From positions 1 to 5,000 of the forward strand of contig JAFNUH010000307.1 in assembly GCA_017384185.1 (NCBI GenBank): a DNA stretch of 5,000 nt. The letters run 5' to 3'. The position numbers and the translations under genes were made by a program. Source of the stretch: Alistipes sp. Lineage in GTDB: Bacteria; Bacteroidota; Bacteroidia; Bacteroidales; Rikenellaceae. The number at the start of each line of letters is the position of its first letter. The stretch's first letter is position 1. Shown here piece after piece: positions 1-5,000 of this stretch. The notes beneath the pieces were generated by a model. It did not search any database and had not been told where the DNA came from. It saw only the letters and a list, made by a program, of their open reading frames with translations.

Positions 1-888
1 GTGGTCAGAGTCCCAGCGTACGGGGCGGCTCACGTGCAACATAACCTCGGGCGTAAAGAGCAACAGAGATGACATCTTGTCGGCGATAGACTCAGTGGGG
101 TGGAAGTGACCCGTATCGAGTGTAACCATAATACCCTTCTGAGCAGCGTAACCGATATAGAAATCGTTGCTACCAACGGTATAGCTCTCAAGACCAATGC
201 CGAAAACCTTTGACTCTACGCTGTCACGCATCCACTCATACTTCTGCTCCAAAATCTCATCCAACGACTTCTTCAGGATGGCACGGTACTTCATACGATT
301 AACGGTAATATCCTTTGAACCGTCGTGAATCCAGATGTTGAGCATTGCAGGGTCACCCTGACGACGACCCATCTCGTCGGCAATAGCACGGCAACGCTTT
401 GTATGCTCTACCCAGAATGAGCGAATCTCCTCCTTGGGACTTGCAAGTGTCAAATCCTCGCTCTTAGGGTGAGAGAACGATGTTGAGTTGAAGTCGAGCT
501 TCATACCATTCTCCTCAGCCCACTTCATCCAACTCTCGAAGTGCTTAGGCTCAAGCTCGTCACGGTCAGCAGGTCCCGTCTCACGGAAATCGGCATAACT
601 TGCGTGGAGGCTCAAACGATGGTTACCAGGGAGCAGCGAGATAACCTTCTTAATATCTGCCTGCAACTCCTCGATGTTGCGAGCACGACCTGGGTAGTTA
701 CCCGTAGCCTGAATACCGCCGGTCAAAGCACCTGCATCCTCGAAGCCATTAACATCGTCAGCCTGCCAGCAGTGCAGCGAAAGTTGAATCTTCTGCAGAG
801 CATCCATTGCAGCATCAGTATCAACACCAATTGCCGCATAACGCTCTTTGGCTATTTCATAAGCCTTTTCAATAAGTTCCTTTTTCAT
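1..888 (-). CDS. rhaA: L-rhamnose isomerase, partial (C-terminus cut by window edge)
   Basis: Cytoplasmic aldose-ketose isomerase (EC 5.3.1.14) that converts L-rhamnose to L-rhamnulose, the first step of rhamnose use. I translated the minus strand from the ATG at 888; the frame stays open to base 1 and gives 296 residues of a family that is usually about 415-420 long, so roughly the last 120 residues lie outside. Family signatures seen are HCWQADD (39-45), LTGGIQATGNYPG (55-67), LNIWIHDGSKDIT (183-195), FGIGLESYTVGSNDFY (229-244), DTGHFHPTE (258-266) and RPVRWDSDH (288-296). By alignment from memory with E. coli RhaA (metal ligands His262, Asp294, Asp296), the equivalents here are His261, Asp293 and Asp295, all present. 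The N-terminus aligns with the E. coli start, supporting this ATG. No Shine-Dalgarno is visible; the 20 bp before the start are A/T-rich. The gene lies 20 bp after rhaB and is very probably cotranscribed with it. Identification is firm. Confidence 0.96.
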   Translation of the reverse strand, partial: MKKELIEKAYEIAKERYAAIGVDTDAAMDALQKIQLSLHCWQADDVNGFEDAGALTGGIQATGNYPGRARNIEELQADIKKVISLLPGNHRLSLHASYADFRETGPADRDELEPKHFESWMKWAEENGMKLDFNSTSFSHPKSEDLTLASPKEEIRSFWVEHTKRCRAIADEMGRRQGDPAMLNIWIHDGSKDITVNRMKYRAILKKSLDEILEQKYEWMRDSVESKVFGIGLESYTVGSNDFYIGYAAQKGIMVTLDTGHFHPTESIADKMSSLLLFTPEVMLHVSRPVRWDSDH

Positions 889-908
889 AGTAGTTTATAT
901 ATTTTATA

Positions 909-2378
909 TTATATTTCAGTGTAGATAGTCAAATACTTTTCGTAAGCCTTTTGCCACGTCTCTTCGAACTGTGGCTCATAGCGTTTTCTGTCATCGAGCG
1001 ATGCACGAATCATCGTACGCATATCGGCGATAGTTGCCACGACACCTGCCCACTTAGCCTGCATCATAACGTTTCCAATAGCGGTAGATTCCGACGAGCC
1101 GGTCTCTACGGGGATGCCGATAGCGTTGGCAGTATATTGATTTAATAGGTCGTTACGAGCGCCACCTCCAATAACATATAATCTCTCGATAGCAACGGGC
1201 GACAACTCTCGAAGCATCTCAATCACCTGACGATAGCGAAGTGCCAACGACTCAAATATGCAACGCACATATTGTCCAATATTCTCGGGGGCGGGTTGTC
1301 CCGTAGCGTGACAATACTCCGCAATAGCTACCGTCATAGAAGCGGGATTTGCAAAGCAGGGCGCATCGGGATTTATCAACGAACGGAACGCCTGCTCCTT
1401 CTCAGCCATAGCTATCAAATCACCATAACCTATCTCCTCCCACTCAGCACGACAACGCTCCAAAAGCCACATACCGCAGATATTTTTCAACACTCGGATT
1501 GTACCCTCAATGCCACCCTCGTTTGTGAAATTCATAGCAAAACTCTCCTCAGAGATAATCGGCTCCTGCGATTCTATTCCCATCAGCGACCACGTGCCAG
1601 AGCTAAGATATGCCGACTTCTCGTCCTCCATTGGAACGGCAGCAACGGCAGAGCCTGTATCGTGGCTCGCAACAGCAACCACGGGCACAGCGCCCAAACC
1701 AGTCAATCGTTGCACCTCCTCGGTAAGCACGCCAATCTGCTCACCGGGCATAATCATACGACCAAAGTTGTCTGCATTAAGCCCCAACAGGAGTAAAATA
1801 TCCTCATCCCACTGCTTGGTGCGAGGGTTAATCATCTGTGCCGTAGAGGCTATGGTGTATTCAGTCACTGCCTCACCAGTAAGCAGGTATGCCAATGCAT
1901 CGGGGATAAACAGAATCTTCGCAGCCGCCTCCAATGCCGAACACTTGTTGCGACGCATAGTATCTAACTGGAAGACGGAATTAAAATTCATAATCTGAAT
2001 ACCCGTCTTATCGTAGAGCGTCTTACGTGACATACGCTTGAAAAACTCCTCAGGAGCACCTACGGTGTGGGGGTCACGGTAGCAGTAGGGCAGGCGCAAC
2101 ATTCCACCATCCTTGCCGAAGCAGACAAAATCTACACCCCACGTGTCGATACCAATTGCCGATACCTCAATGTTACGAGCTGCGACCTTCGACAGTCCGT
2201 CAATCACAGATTTATATATAGCAGGAAAGTCCCAATAGAAGTGACCTTGCATTTCGATTATAGGGTCAGGAAAGCGATGAATCTCCTCCATCGAAATTTT
2301 TCCGTCGCACAACGAAGCTAAGATTACACGACCACTTGTGGCACCTAAATCTATGGCTACAAAATGGTTTATTGTCAT
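909..2378 (-). CDS. rhaB: Rhamnulokinase (L-rhamnulose kinase), FGGY family
   Basis: Cytoplasmic sugar kinase (EC 2.7.1.5) that phosphorylates L-rhamnulose with ATP to L-rhamnulose 1-phosphate. It has 489 residues, the same length as I recall for E. coli RhaB. FGGY-kinase elements appear in order: the N-terminal phosphate-binding strand-loop FVAIDLGATSGRV (6-18), the sugar-binding region IDTWGVDFV (77-85), the ASHDTGSA motif (237-244) with Asp240 as the expected catalytic base, the second phosphate motif YLSSGTWSLMG (257-267), and the adenosine-binding segment VIGGGARNDLLNQ (402-414) followed by ESTAIGNV (430-437). The adjoining rhaA separates it from fuculokinase or xylulokinase relatives. 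The start ATG at 2378 directly precedes the conserved first strand; no Shine-Dalgarno is visible upstream. It is the first gene of the leftward transcript, with a promoter candidate about 60 bp upstream. Nothing is broken or missing. Confidence 0.97.
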   Translation of the reverse strand: MTINHFVAIDLGATSGRVILASLCDGKISMEEIHRFPDPIIEMQGHFYWDFPAIYKSVIDGLSKVAARNIEVSAIGIDTWGVDFVCFGKDGGMLRLPYCYRDPHTVGAPEEFFKRMSRKTLYDKTGIQIMNFNSVFQLDTMRRNKCSALEAAAKILFIPDALAYLLTGEAVTEYTIASTAQMINPRTKQWDEDILLLLGLNADNFGRMIMPGEQIGVLTEEVQRLTGLGAVPVVAVASHDTGSAVAAVPMEDEKSAYLSSGTWSLMGIESQEPIISEESFAMNFTNEGGIEGTIRVLKNICGMWLLERCRAEWEEIGYGDLIAMAEKEQAFRSLINPDAPCFANPASMTVAIAEYCHATGQPAPENIGQYVRCIFESLALRYRQVIEMLRELSPVAIERLYVIGGGARNDLLNQYTANAIGIPVETGSSESTAIGNVMMQAKWAGVVATIADMRTMIRASLDDRKRYEPQFEETWQKAYEKYLTIYTEI

Positions 2379-2409
2379 TTTTTATAGTTTTTATTGTTGT
2401 TTATTATCG

Positions 2410-2428
2410 TTTACACTCTGCGTGTATA
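2410..2428. repeat. Short inverted repeat in the rhaB leader
   Basis: TACAC (2412-2416) and GTGTA (2422-2426) are perfect complements around a 5-bp centre (TCTGC); one further pair (2410/2428) follows after a mismatch. It lies between the predicted rhaB transcription start and the start codon, where a repressor operator or a small leader hairpin could act. The arms are short, so the call is weak. Confidence 0.3.
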
Positions 2429-2440
2429 ATAAATTTCTTA

Positions 2441-2473
2441 CAAATATATGTATTATTTTTATCATTTCACAAT
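2441..2473 (-). promoter_or_regulatory. Predicted Bacteroidota-type promoter of rhaBA
   Basis: Read on the minus strand, a perfect -7 element TATATTTG (consensus TAnnTTTG) lies at 2448-2441, and a -33 element ATTG (consensus TTTG, three of four) lies at 2473-2470, with a spacer of 21 bp, inside the usual 19-21 bp range. Transcription would begin near 2437, giving an untranslated leader of about 60 nt before rhaB. It is the match closest to rhaB. Because the region is A/T-rich, a chance match cannot be excluded. Confidence 0.6.
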
Positions 2474-2477
2474 ATGT
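2468..2477. promoter_or_regulatory. Promoter-proximal copy of a 10-bp direct repeat
   Basis: CACAATATGT (ACATATTGTG read towards rhaB) overlaps the predicted rhaB -33 element and recurs exactly at 2565-2574, in the same orientation and 97 bp further upstream. Bacteroidota rhamnose operons are commonly controlled by AraC-type regulators, which bind direct repeats. The position and the exact repetition make this a candidate activator site, but the regulator is not in the window. Confidence 0.35.
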
Positions 2478-2554
2478 CTTGATTTTATTCATTTCTATTT
2501 TGATATAGAAAATTTTTAATAATCATAAATAAGGTAACGTAAATATCGCCATAT

Positions 2555-2574
2555 CATATTGAGGCACAATATGT
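2555..2574. repeat. Inverted repeat containing the distal copy of the 10-bp repeat
   Basis: CATATTG (2555-2561) and CAATATG (2567-2573) are perfect 7-bp complements separated by AGGCA. The right arm is part of the distal CACAATATGT copy (2565-2574). A dyad of this size and spacing fits a dimeric DNA-binding regulator. It lies about 130 bp upstream of the predicted rhaB transcription start. Confidence 0.4.
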
Positions 2575-2610
2575 AAACAGCTAAATATACACCCTTGCAA
2601 ATGTGTCAAA

Positions 2611-2648
2611 TGATATATTTCACAAAGTATCAAATATAAAATATATCA
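2611..2648. repeat. Perfect 10-bp inverted repeat with an 18-bp centre
   Basis: TGATATATTT (2611-2620) is exactly complementary to AAATATATCA (2639-2648). It lies midway between the two predicted promoters. In RNA it could form a weak A/U stem; as DNA it places two TGATATA half-sites facing each other. It shares that heptamer with the 2769-2788 dyad. Confidence 0.45.
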
Positions 2649-2768
2649 CCCTTTAGTCCAATTGAAACATTCCAATATACAAAAATACCATTTTAGACAT
2701 TATTCGACTTCCTGCCGAGAACCCGAACAACCCAACTGCAAAAATTTAATTTGGAGTTAAAAATAAGA

Positions 2769-2788
2769 TTATATCACTTATGATATAA
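2769..2788. promoter_or_regulatory. Perfect 8-bp-arm palindrome just upstream of the ygbA promoter (candidate operator)
   Basis: TTATATCA (2769-2776) and TGATATAA (2781-2788) are exact complements around the 4-bp centre CTTA. The dyad ends 4 bp before the predicted -33 element of ygbA, with its centre about 49 bp upstream of the predicted start. A 20-bp dyad with a 4-bp centre is the geometry of Crp/Fnr-family sites, and ygbA homologues in enterobacteria respond to nitric oxide. A NO- or redox-responsive Crp/Fnr-type (for example HcpR) or Rrf2-type regulator is therefore a reasonable guess. The motif itself does not match a consensus I can name with confidence. Confidence 0.5.
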
Positions 2789-2792
2789 AAAT

Positions 2793-2823
2793 TTTCTAAA
2801 ACGAAAATGTTTTTCTACCTTTG
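2793..2823 (+). promoter_or_regulatory. Predicted Bacteroidota-type promoter of ygbA-glyA
   Basis: The -7 element TACCTTTG (2816-2823) matches TAnnTTTG perfectly. A -33 element TTTC (2793-2796; three of four bases of TTTG) lies 19 bp upstream, within the usual spacing. Transcription would begin near 2827, only about 6 nt before the first ATG of ygbA, so the leader would be unusually short. The element covers a TTG at 2821 that continues the ygbA frame, which argues against that TTG as the start. Confidence 0.7.
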
Positions 2824-2832
2824 CGTGCAATA

Positions 2833-3177
2833 ATGATGATGAACAAGGCAAAAATTACACGTAAGCTACAACACGAGAGAGAGGTCGTGCGAGATATGAT
2901 TGCCCTCTACTGTCGCAATAACCACGGCACAAAACAGCTTTGCGACAAGTGCCGAGAGCTTGCCGAGTATGCCGACCAGCGCACCCTGAAGTGCCCGTTT
3001 ATGGCAGAGAAGAGTTTTTGCTCGCAGTGTAAAGTTCACTGCTACAAACCGGAGATGCGTGAGCGCATTCGTCAGGTGATGCGATATTCGGGACCGAGAA
3101 TGATTTTTCACCACCCGATAGCAGCGCTTCGTCATCTCTATTACACACAAATTGAGAAGTTAAATTCAAACAAATAA
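2833..3177 (+). CDS. ygbA: YgbA-family cysteine-rich protein ('nitrous oxide-stimulated promoter' family)
   Basis: Small soluble protein of 114 residues from the ATG at 2833. Three ATGs stand in a row (2833, 2836, 2839), so the true length is 112-114; E. coli YgbA is of similar size. Family features seen are a basic helical N-terminus, LYCRNNHG (25-32), CDKC (37-40), CPF (54-56), CSQCKVHCY (63-71), RYSGPRM (84-90) and HHPIAALRH (93-101). There are seven cysteines (27, 37, 40, 54, 63, 66, 70), arranged as if to bind a metal or iron-sulfur centre, which is inference. No signal peptide or membrane segment is present. In E. coli the homologue belongs to the NO-sensing NsrR regulon; its biochemical activity is not known to me. 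The gene is followed 6 bp later by glyA and is probably cotranscribed with it. The family call is confident; a role in nitrosative stress here is by homology only. Confidence 0.88.
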   Translation: MMMNKAKITRKLQHEREVVRDMIALYCRNNHGTKQLCDKCRELAEYADQRTLKCPFMAEKSFCSQCKVHCYKPEMRERIRQVMRYSGPRMIFHHPIAALRHLYYTQIEKLNSNK

Positions 3178-3183
3178 TAGACG

Positions 3184-4464
3184 ATGAAACAGGATAATCA
3201 GATTTTCGAGCTTATCGCCGAGGAGCGTGCTCGTCAGATGCACGGTATCGAGCTTATCGCATCAGAGAACTTCGTTAGCGACCAGGTTATGGCTGCTATG
3301 GGCTCTGTTCTTACAAACAAGTATGCTGAGGGTTACCCCGCAGCTCGTTACTATGGCGGTTGTGAGGTTGTTGACAAGGTAGAGCGTTTGGCTATCGAGC
3401 GTCTTTGCGAGTTGTATGGTGCAGAGTATGCAAACGTACAGCCCCACTCAGGCGCACAGGCTAATATGGCAGTATTCTTCGCTGTGTTGCAGCCCGGCGA
3501 CACATTTATGGGTCTTGACCTCGCACACGGTGGTCACCTTTCACACGGTTCACCCGTAAATATGTCTGGTAAGTACTTCAACGCTATCGGCTACCAACTC
3601 AGCGAGGCTACTGGCACAATCGACTACGAGGATATGGAGCGCAAGGCTTTGGAGCACAAGCCCAAGCTTATCGTAGGTGGCGCATCAGCTTACTCACGTG
3701 AGTGGGATTACAAGCGTATGCGTGAGATTGCTGACAAGGTAGGCGCTATCTTTATGGTAGATATGGCTCACACAGCTGGTCTTATCGCAGCAGGCATCCT
3801 GGACAACCCCGTAAAGTATGCTCACATCGTAACATCAACAACTCACAAGACTCTGCGTGGTCCTCGTGGTGGTATCATCTTGATGGGCAAGGATTTCGAG
3901 AATCCTTGGGGCTTGACCACTCCTAAGGGTGTTGTAAAGATGATGTCGCAGATTCTTAACTCATCTGTATTCCCCGGCATTCAGGGTGGTCCCTTGGAGC
4001 ACGTTATCGCAGCTAAGGCTGTCGCTTTTGGCGAGGCTTTGCAGCCCGAGTATAAGGAGTATCAGAAGCAGGTACAGAAGAATGCAACAGCTATGGCTGA
4101 GGCATTTGCAAAGCGTGGTTACACAGTAGTATCTAACGGTACAGACAACCACCTTATGTTGATCGACCTCCGCACTAAGTTCCCCGAGCTCACAGGTAAG
4201 CTCGCAGAGAAGTGCTTGGTTGCTGCCGATATCACTACTAATAAGAATATGGTACCCTTCGATTCTCGTTCACCTTTCTTGACATCTGGTCTTCGTTTCG
4301 GTACTCCTGCAATCACTACACGTGGTGTTAAGGAGGATAAGATGGATTACATCGTTGAGCTTATCGACCGTGTACTCCACGACCCCGAGAATGAGGAGAA
4401 CATCGCAGCAGTTCGCAAGGATGTAAACGCTATGATGGCAGAGTATCCTTTGTTCGCTTGGTAG
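3184..4464 (+). CDS. glyA: Serine hydroxymethyltransferase
   Basis: Cytosolic PLP enzyme (EC 2.1.2.1) that interconverts serine plus tetrahydrofolate with glycine plus 5,10-methylene-tetrahydrofolate, the main source of one-carbon units for purine, thymidylate and methionine synthesis. It has 426 residues and is complete. Signatures seen are ELIASENF (23-30), NKYAEGYP (45-52), RYYGGCE (55-61), QPHSGAQAN (86-94), VDMAHTAG (192-199) with Asp193 facing the PLP ring nitrogen, and [14 protein letters not shown] (217-230) with Lys222 as the Schiff-base lysine. FPGIQGGP (263-270), [11 protein letters not shown] (350-360) and [14 protein letters not shown] (368-381) follow, where Arg371 should bind the substrate carboxylate. 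The loop at about 231-260 is longer than in E. coli GlyA, as I recall for Bacteroidales. The ATG at 3184 gives the standard N-terminus; no Shine-Dalgarno precedes it. Arginine is mostly encoded by CGT, fitting a well-expressed gene. It is downstream of ygbA and ends before an intrinsic terminator. Confidence 0.98.
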   Translation: MKQDNQIFELIAEERARQMHGIELIASENFVSDQVMAAMGSVLTNKYAEGYPAARYYGGCEVVDKVERLAIERLCELYGAEYANVQPHSGAQANMAVFFAVLQPGDTFMGLDLAHGGHLSHGSPVNMSGKYFNAIGYQLSEATGTIDYEDMERKALEHKPKLIVGGASAYSREWDYKRMREIADKVGAIFMVDMAHTAGLIAAGILDNPVKYAHIVTSTTHKTLRGPRGGIILMGKDFENPWGLTTPKGVVKMMSQILNSSVFPGIQGGPLEHVIAAKAVAFGEALQPEYKEYQKQVQKNATAMAEAFAKRGYTVVSNGTDNHLMLIDLRTKFPELTGKLAEKCLVAADITTNKNMVPFDSRSPFLTSGLRFGTPAITTRGVKEDKMDYIVELIDRVLHDPENEENIAAVRKDVNAMMAEYPLFAW

Positions 4465-4491
4465 TATAATAGGGCAAATTTATAGTTTACT

Positions 4492-4533
4492 TAGAGCTTT
4501 CGATAATAAACAGAGTCGAAGGCTCTATTTTTT
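4492..4533 (+). terminator. Rho-independent terminator of the ygbA-glyA transcript
   Basis: The arm TAGAGCTTTCGA (4492-4503) pairs with TCGAAGGCTCTA (4516-4527), forming 12 bp with a single G-U wobble, around a 12-nt loop and followed directly by six T (4528-4533). It begins 28 bp after the glyA stop, so it should end that transcript and isolate rpoD from it. Confidence 0.92.
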
Positions 4534-4800
4534 ATTATATGCACTATAACCTGCTGAACTTAGGCTCAATATTTGATACGGGGTTGGCGTGCAGACATAT
4601 TATTAGAATAATTAGTGCGTGAAAAGAGAATTTTTCAATCATATTATACGTTAATATAGCAAGTCCGAGAGATATTTATGAATAAAAAAGTGTCGGAGTG
4701 AAACAAAATAGTATAGAAATTCGTAAATATAAGAAAATGTCTGTTGCGAACAGATTATTACTCAATTCGGACTTAGAAGAAATTTTTAACTGTTAGAGAT
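4534..4800 (+). other. Non-coding upstream region of rpoD with a potentially structured leader
   Basis: No credible gene is present between the glyA terminator and rpoD. The half nearer rpoD can fold as a three-way junction: AAGTCCGA (4661-4668) with TCGGACTT (4767-4774), ATATTTA (4672-4678) with TAAATAT (4724-4730), and TCTGTT-gcg-AACAGA (4740-4754). The closing stem ends 26 bp before the rpoD start. I find no convincing TTTG / TAnnTTTG promoter pair; the nearest -7 resemblance, AATATTTG at 4568-4575, lacks a -33 partner. The rpoD promoter is therefore unassigned. Confidence 0.45.
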
Positions 4801-5000
4801 ATGCGTCAATTAAAGATTACAAAATCGATTACCAACCGTGAAAGTGCATCACTTGATAAATATTTGCAGGAGATTGGCAAGGAGGACCTTATCACCGTCG
4901 AGGAGGAGGTAGAACTTGCACAACGTATCCGCAAGGGTGACCAGGAGGCTTTGGATAAGCTCACAAAGGCAAACCTTCGTTTCGTGGTGTCGGTAGCAAA
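4801..5000 (+). CDS. rpoD: Primary RNA polymerase sigma factor RpoD, partial (N-terminus only)
   Basis: The first 66 codons plus two bases of a sigma-70 family protein, running off the right edge. The translation starts [14 protein letters not shown], then [19 protein letters not shown] (19-37) and [12 protein letters not shown] (39-50), which is sigma region 1.2, and [13 protein letters not shown] (54-66), the beginning of region 2.1. Starting directly at region 1.2 without the acidic region 1.1 is typical of the short (about 287-residue) primary sigma factor of Bacteroidota, the protein that recognises -33/-7 promoters such as those predicted here. The conserved [11 protein letters not shown] opening supports the ATG at 4801. 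No Shine-Dalgarno is obvious upstream. The gene follows a terminator and so must have its own promoter. Region 2.1 onward, with the DNA-recognition regions 2.4 and 4.2, is not visible. Confidence 0.95.
   Translation, partial: MRQLKITKSITNRESASLDKYLQEIGKEDLITVEEEVELAQRIRKGDQEALDKLTKANLRFVVSVA

Larger units (their letters stand above)
2379..2832. other. Divergent intergenic regulatory region between rhaB and ygbA
   Basis: This 454-bp stretch holds no credible gene on either strand; it is strongly A/T-rich with frequent stops. It separates the leftward rhaBA genes from the rightward ygbA-glyA genes, so it must carry at least two promoters, and a good candidate for each is visible. It also holds several inverted repeats and a direct repeat, listed separately. 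A locally less A/T-rich patch at about 2707-2735 contains no recognisable element; next to it, 2734-2758 can form an imperfect hairpin (AACT-g-CAAA paired with TTTG-g-AGTT). Confidence 0.8.

Noticed and set aside
541..2321. Long open frames on the plus strand across rhaA and rhaB
   Set aside because: They are antisense shadows of the two conserved minus-strand enzymes, and their translations show no recognisable family.
2631..2662. Second minus-strand promoter-like pair (TATATTTG at 2638-2631 with ATTG at 2662-2659, spacer 20)
   Set aside because: It fits the pattern as well as the proximal rhaB site, but would give a leader of about 250 nt. In such A/T-rich DNA several matches are expected by chance (TATTTTTG at 2687-2680 is another). 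I kept only the proximal one.
2821..2823. TTG as an upstream alternative start of ygbA
   Set aside because: It lies inside the predicted -7 promoter element and adds only four residues before three ATG codons.
3262..4316. Minus-strand open frames inside glyA
   Set aside because: They are shadows of a complete, strongly conserved glyA reading frame.
4549..4563. Resemblance of a 15-base stretch to the conserved start of eukaryotic large-subunit rRNA
   Set aside because: The match is very short and nothing around it resembles rRNA; treated as coincidence.
4568..4603. Possible rpoD promoter: AATATTTG as a -7, or an E. coli-like TTGATA / TATTAT pair
   Set aside because: The -7 misses the first base and has no -33 partner; the E. 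coli-like pair has a 19-bp spacer, and this promoter type is not expected for a Bacteroidota primary sigma factor.
4539..4622. A 27-codon open frame (starting MHYNLLNLG) directly after the glyA terminator
   Set aside because: It has no promoter or ribosome-binding signal, begins at the end of the terminator T-rich tail, and resembles no family I know; a frame this short is expected by chance.

Overview
The window reads as chromosomal DNA of a Bacteroidota bacterium, most likely order Bacteroidales. The primary sigma factor at the right edge starts directly at region 1.2, without a region 1.1 domain, as Bacteroidota RpoD does. Promoter-like sites fit the Bacteroidota TTTG / TAnnTTTG pattern, and starts are preceded by A/T-rich sequence rather than Shine-Dalgarno motifs. 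Serine hydroxymethyltransferase carries the longer loop I associate with Bacteroidales. A Rikenellaceae (Alistipes-like) origin is possible, but I cannot fix the genus by eye.

Left arm (1-2378, minus strand): two L-rhamnose catabolism genes in the order rhaB (rhamnulokinase, complete) then rhaA (L-rhamnose isomerase, cut by the left edge after 296 residues), 20 bp apart. RhaA converts L-rhamnose to L-rhamnulose and RhaB phosphorylates it to L-rhamnulose 1-phosphate. The aldolase, permease and regulator that usually complete the pathway would lie to the left, outside the window.

Divergent intergenic region (2379-2832): A/T-rich and free of genes but rich in symmetry. It holds a good promoter for rhaB, a good promoter for the rightward genes, a 10-bp direct repeat, and several inverted repeats, most of which reuse the heptamer TGATATA / TATATCA.

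Right arm (2833-4464, plus strand): a small cysteine-rich protein of the YgbA family ('nitrous oxide-stimulated promoter' family, NO-responsive in enterobacteria), followed 6 bp later by glyA. A strong intrinsic terminator ends this probable two-gene operon. After a 267-bp non-coding stretch with a potentially structured leader comes the 5' end of rpoD, truncated by the right edge.

Most of the window is ordinary core metabolism. The parts worth a second look are the palindrome-rich divergent regulatory region, the tight ygbA-glyA coupling with a near-leaderless start, and the foldable leader of rpoD. I see no mobile element, CRISPR array, tRNA or rRNA.
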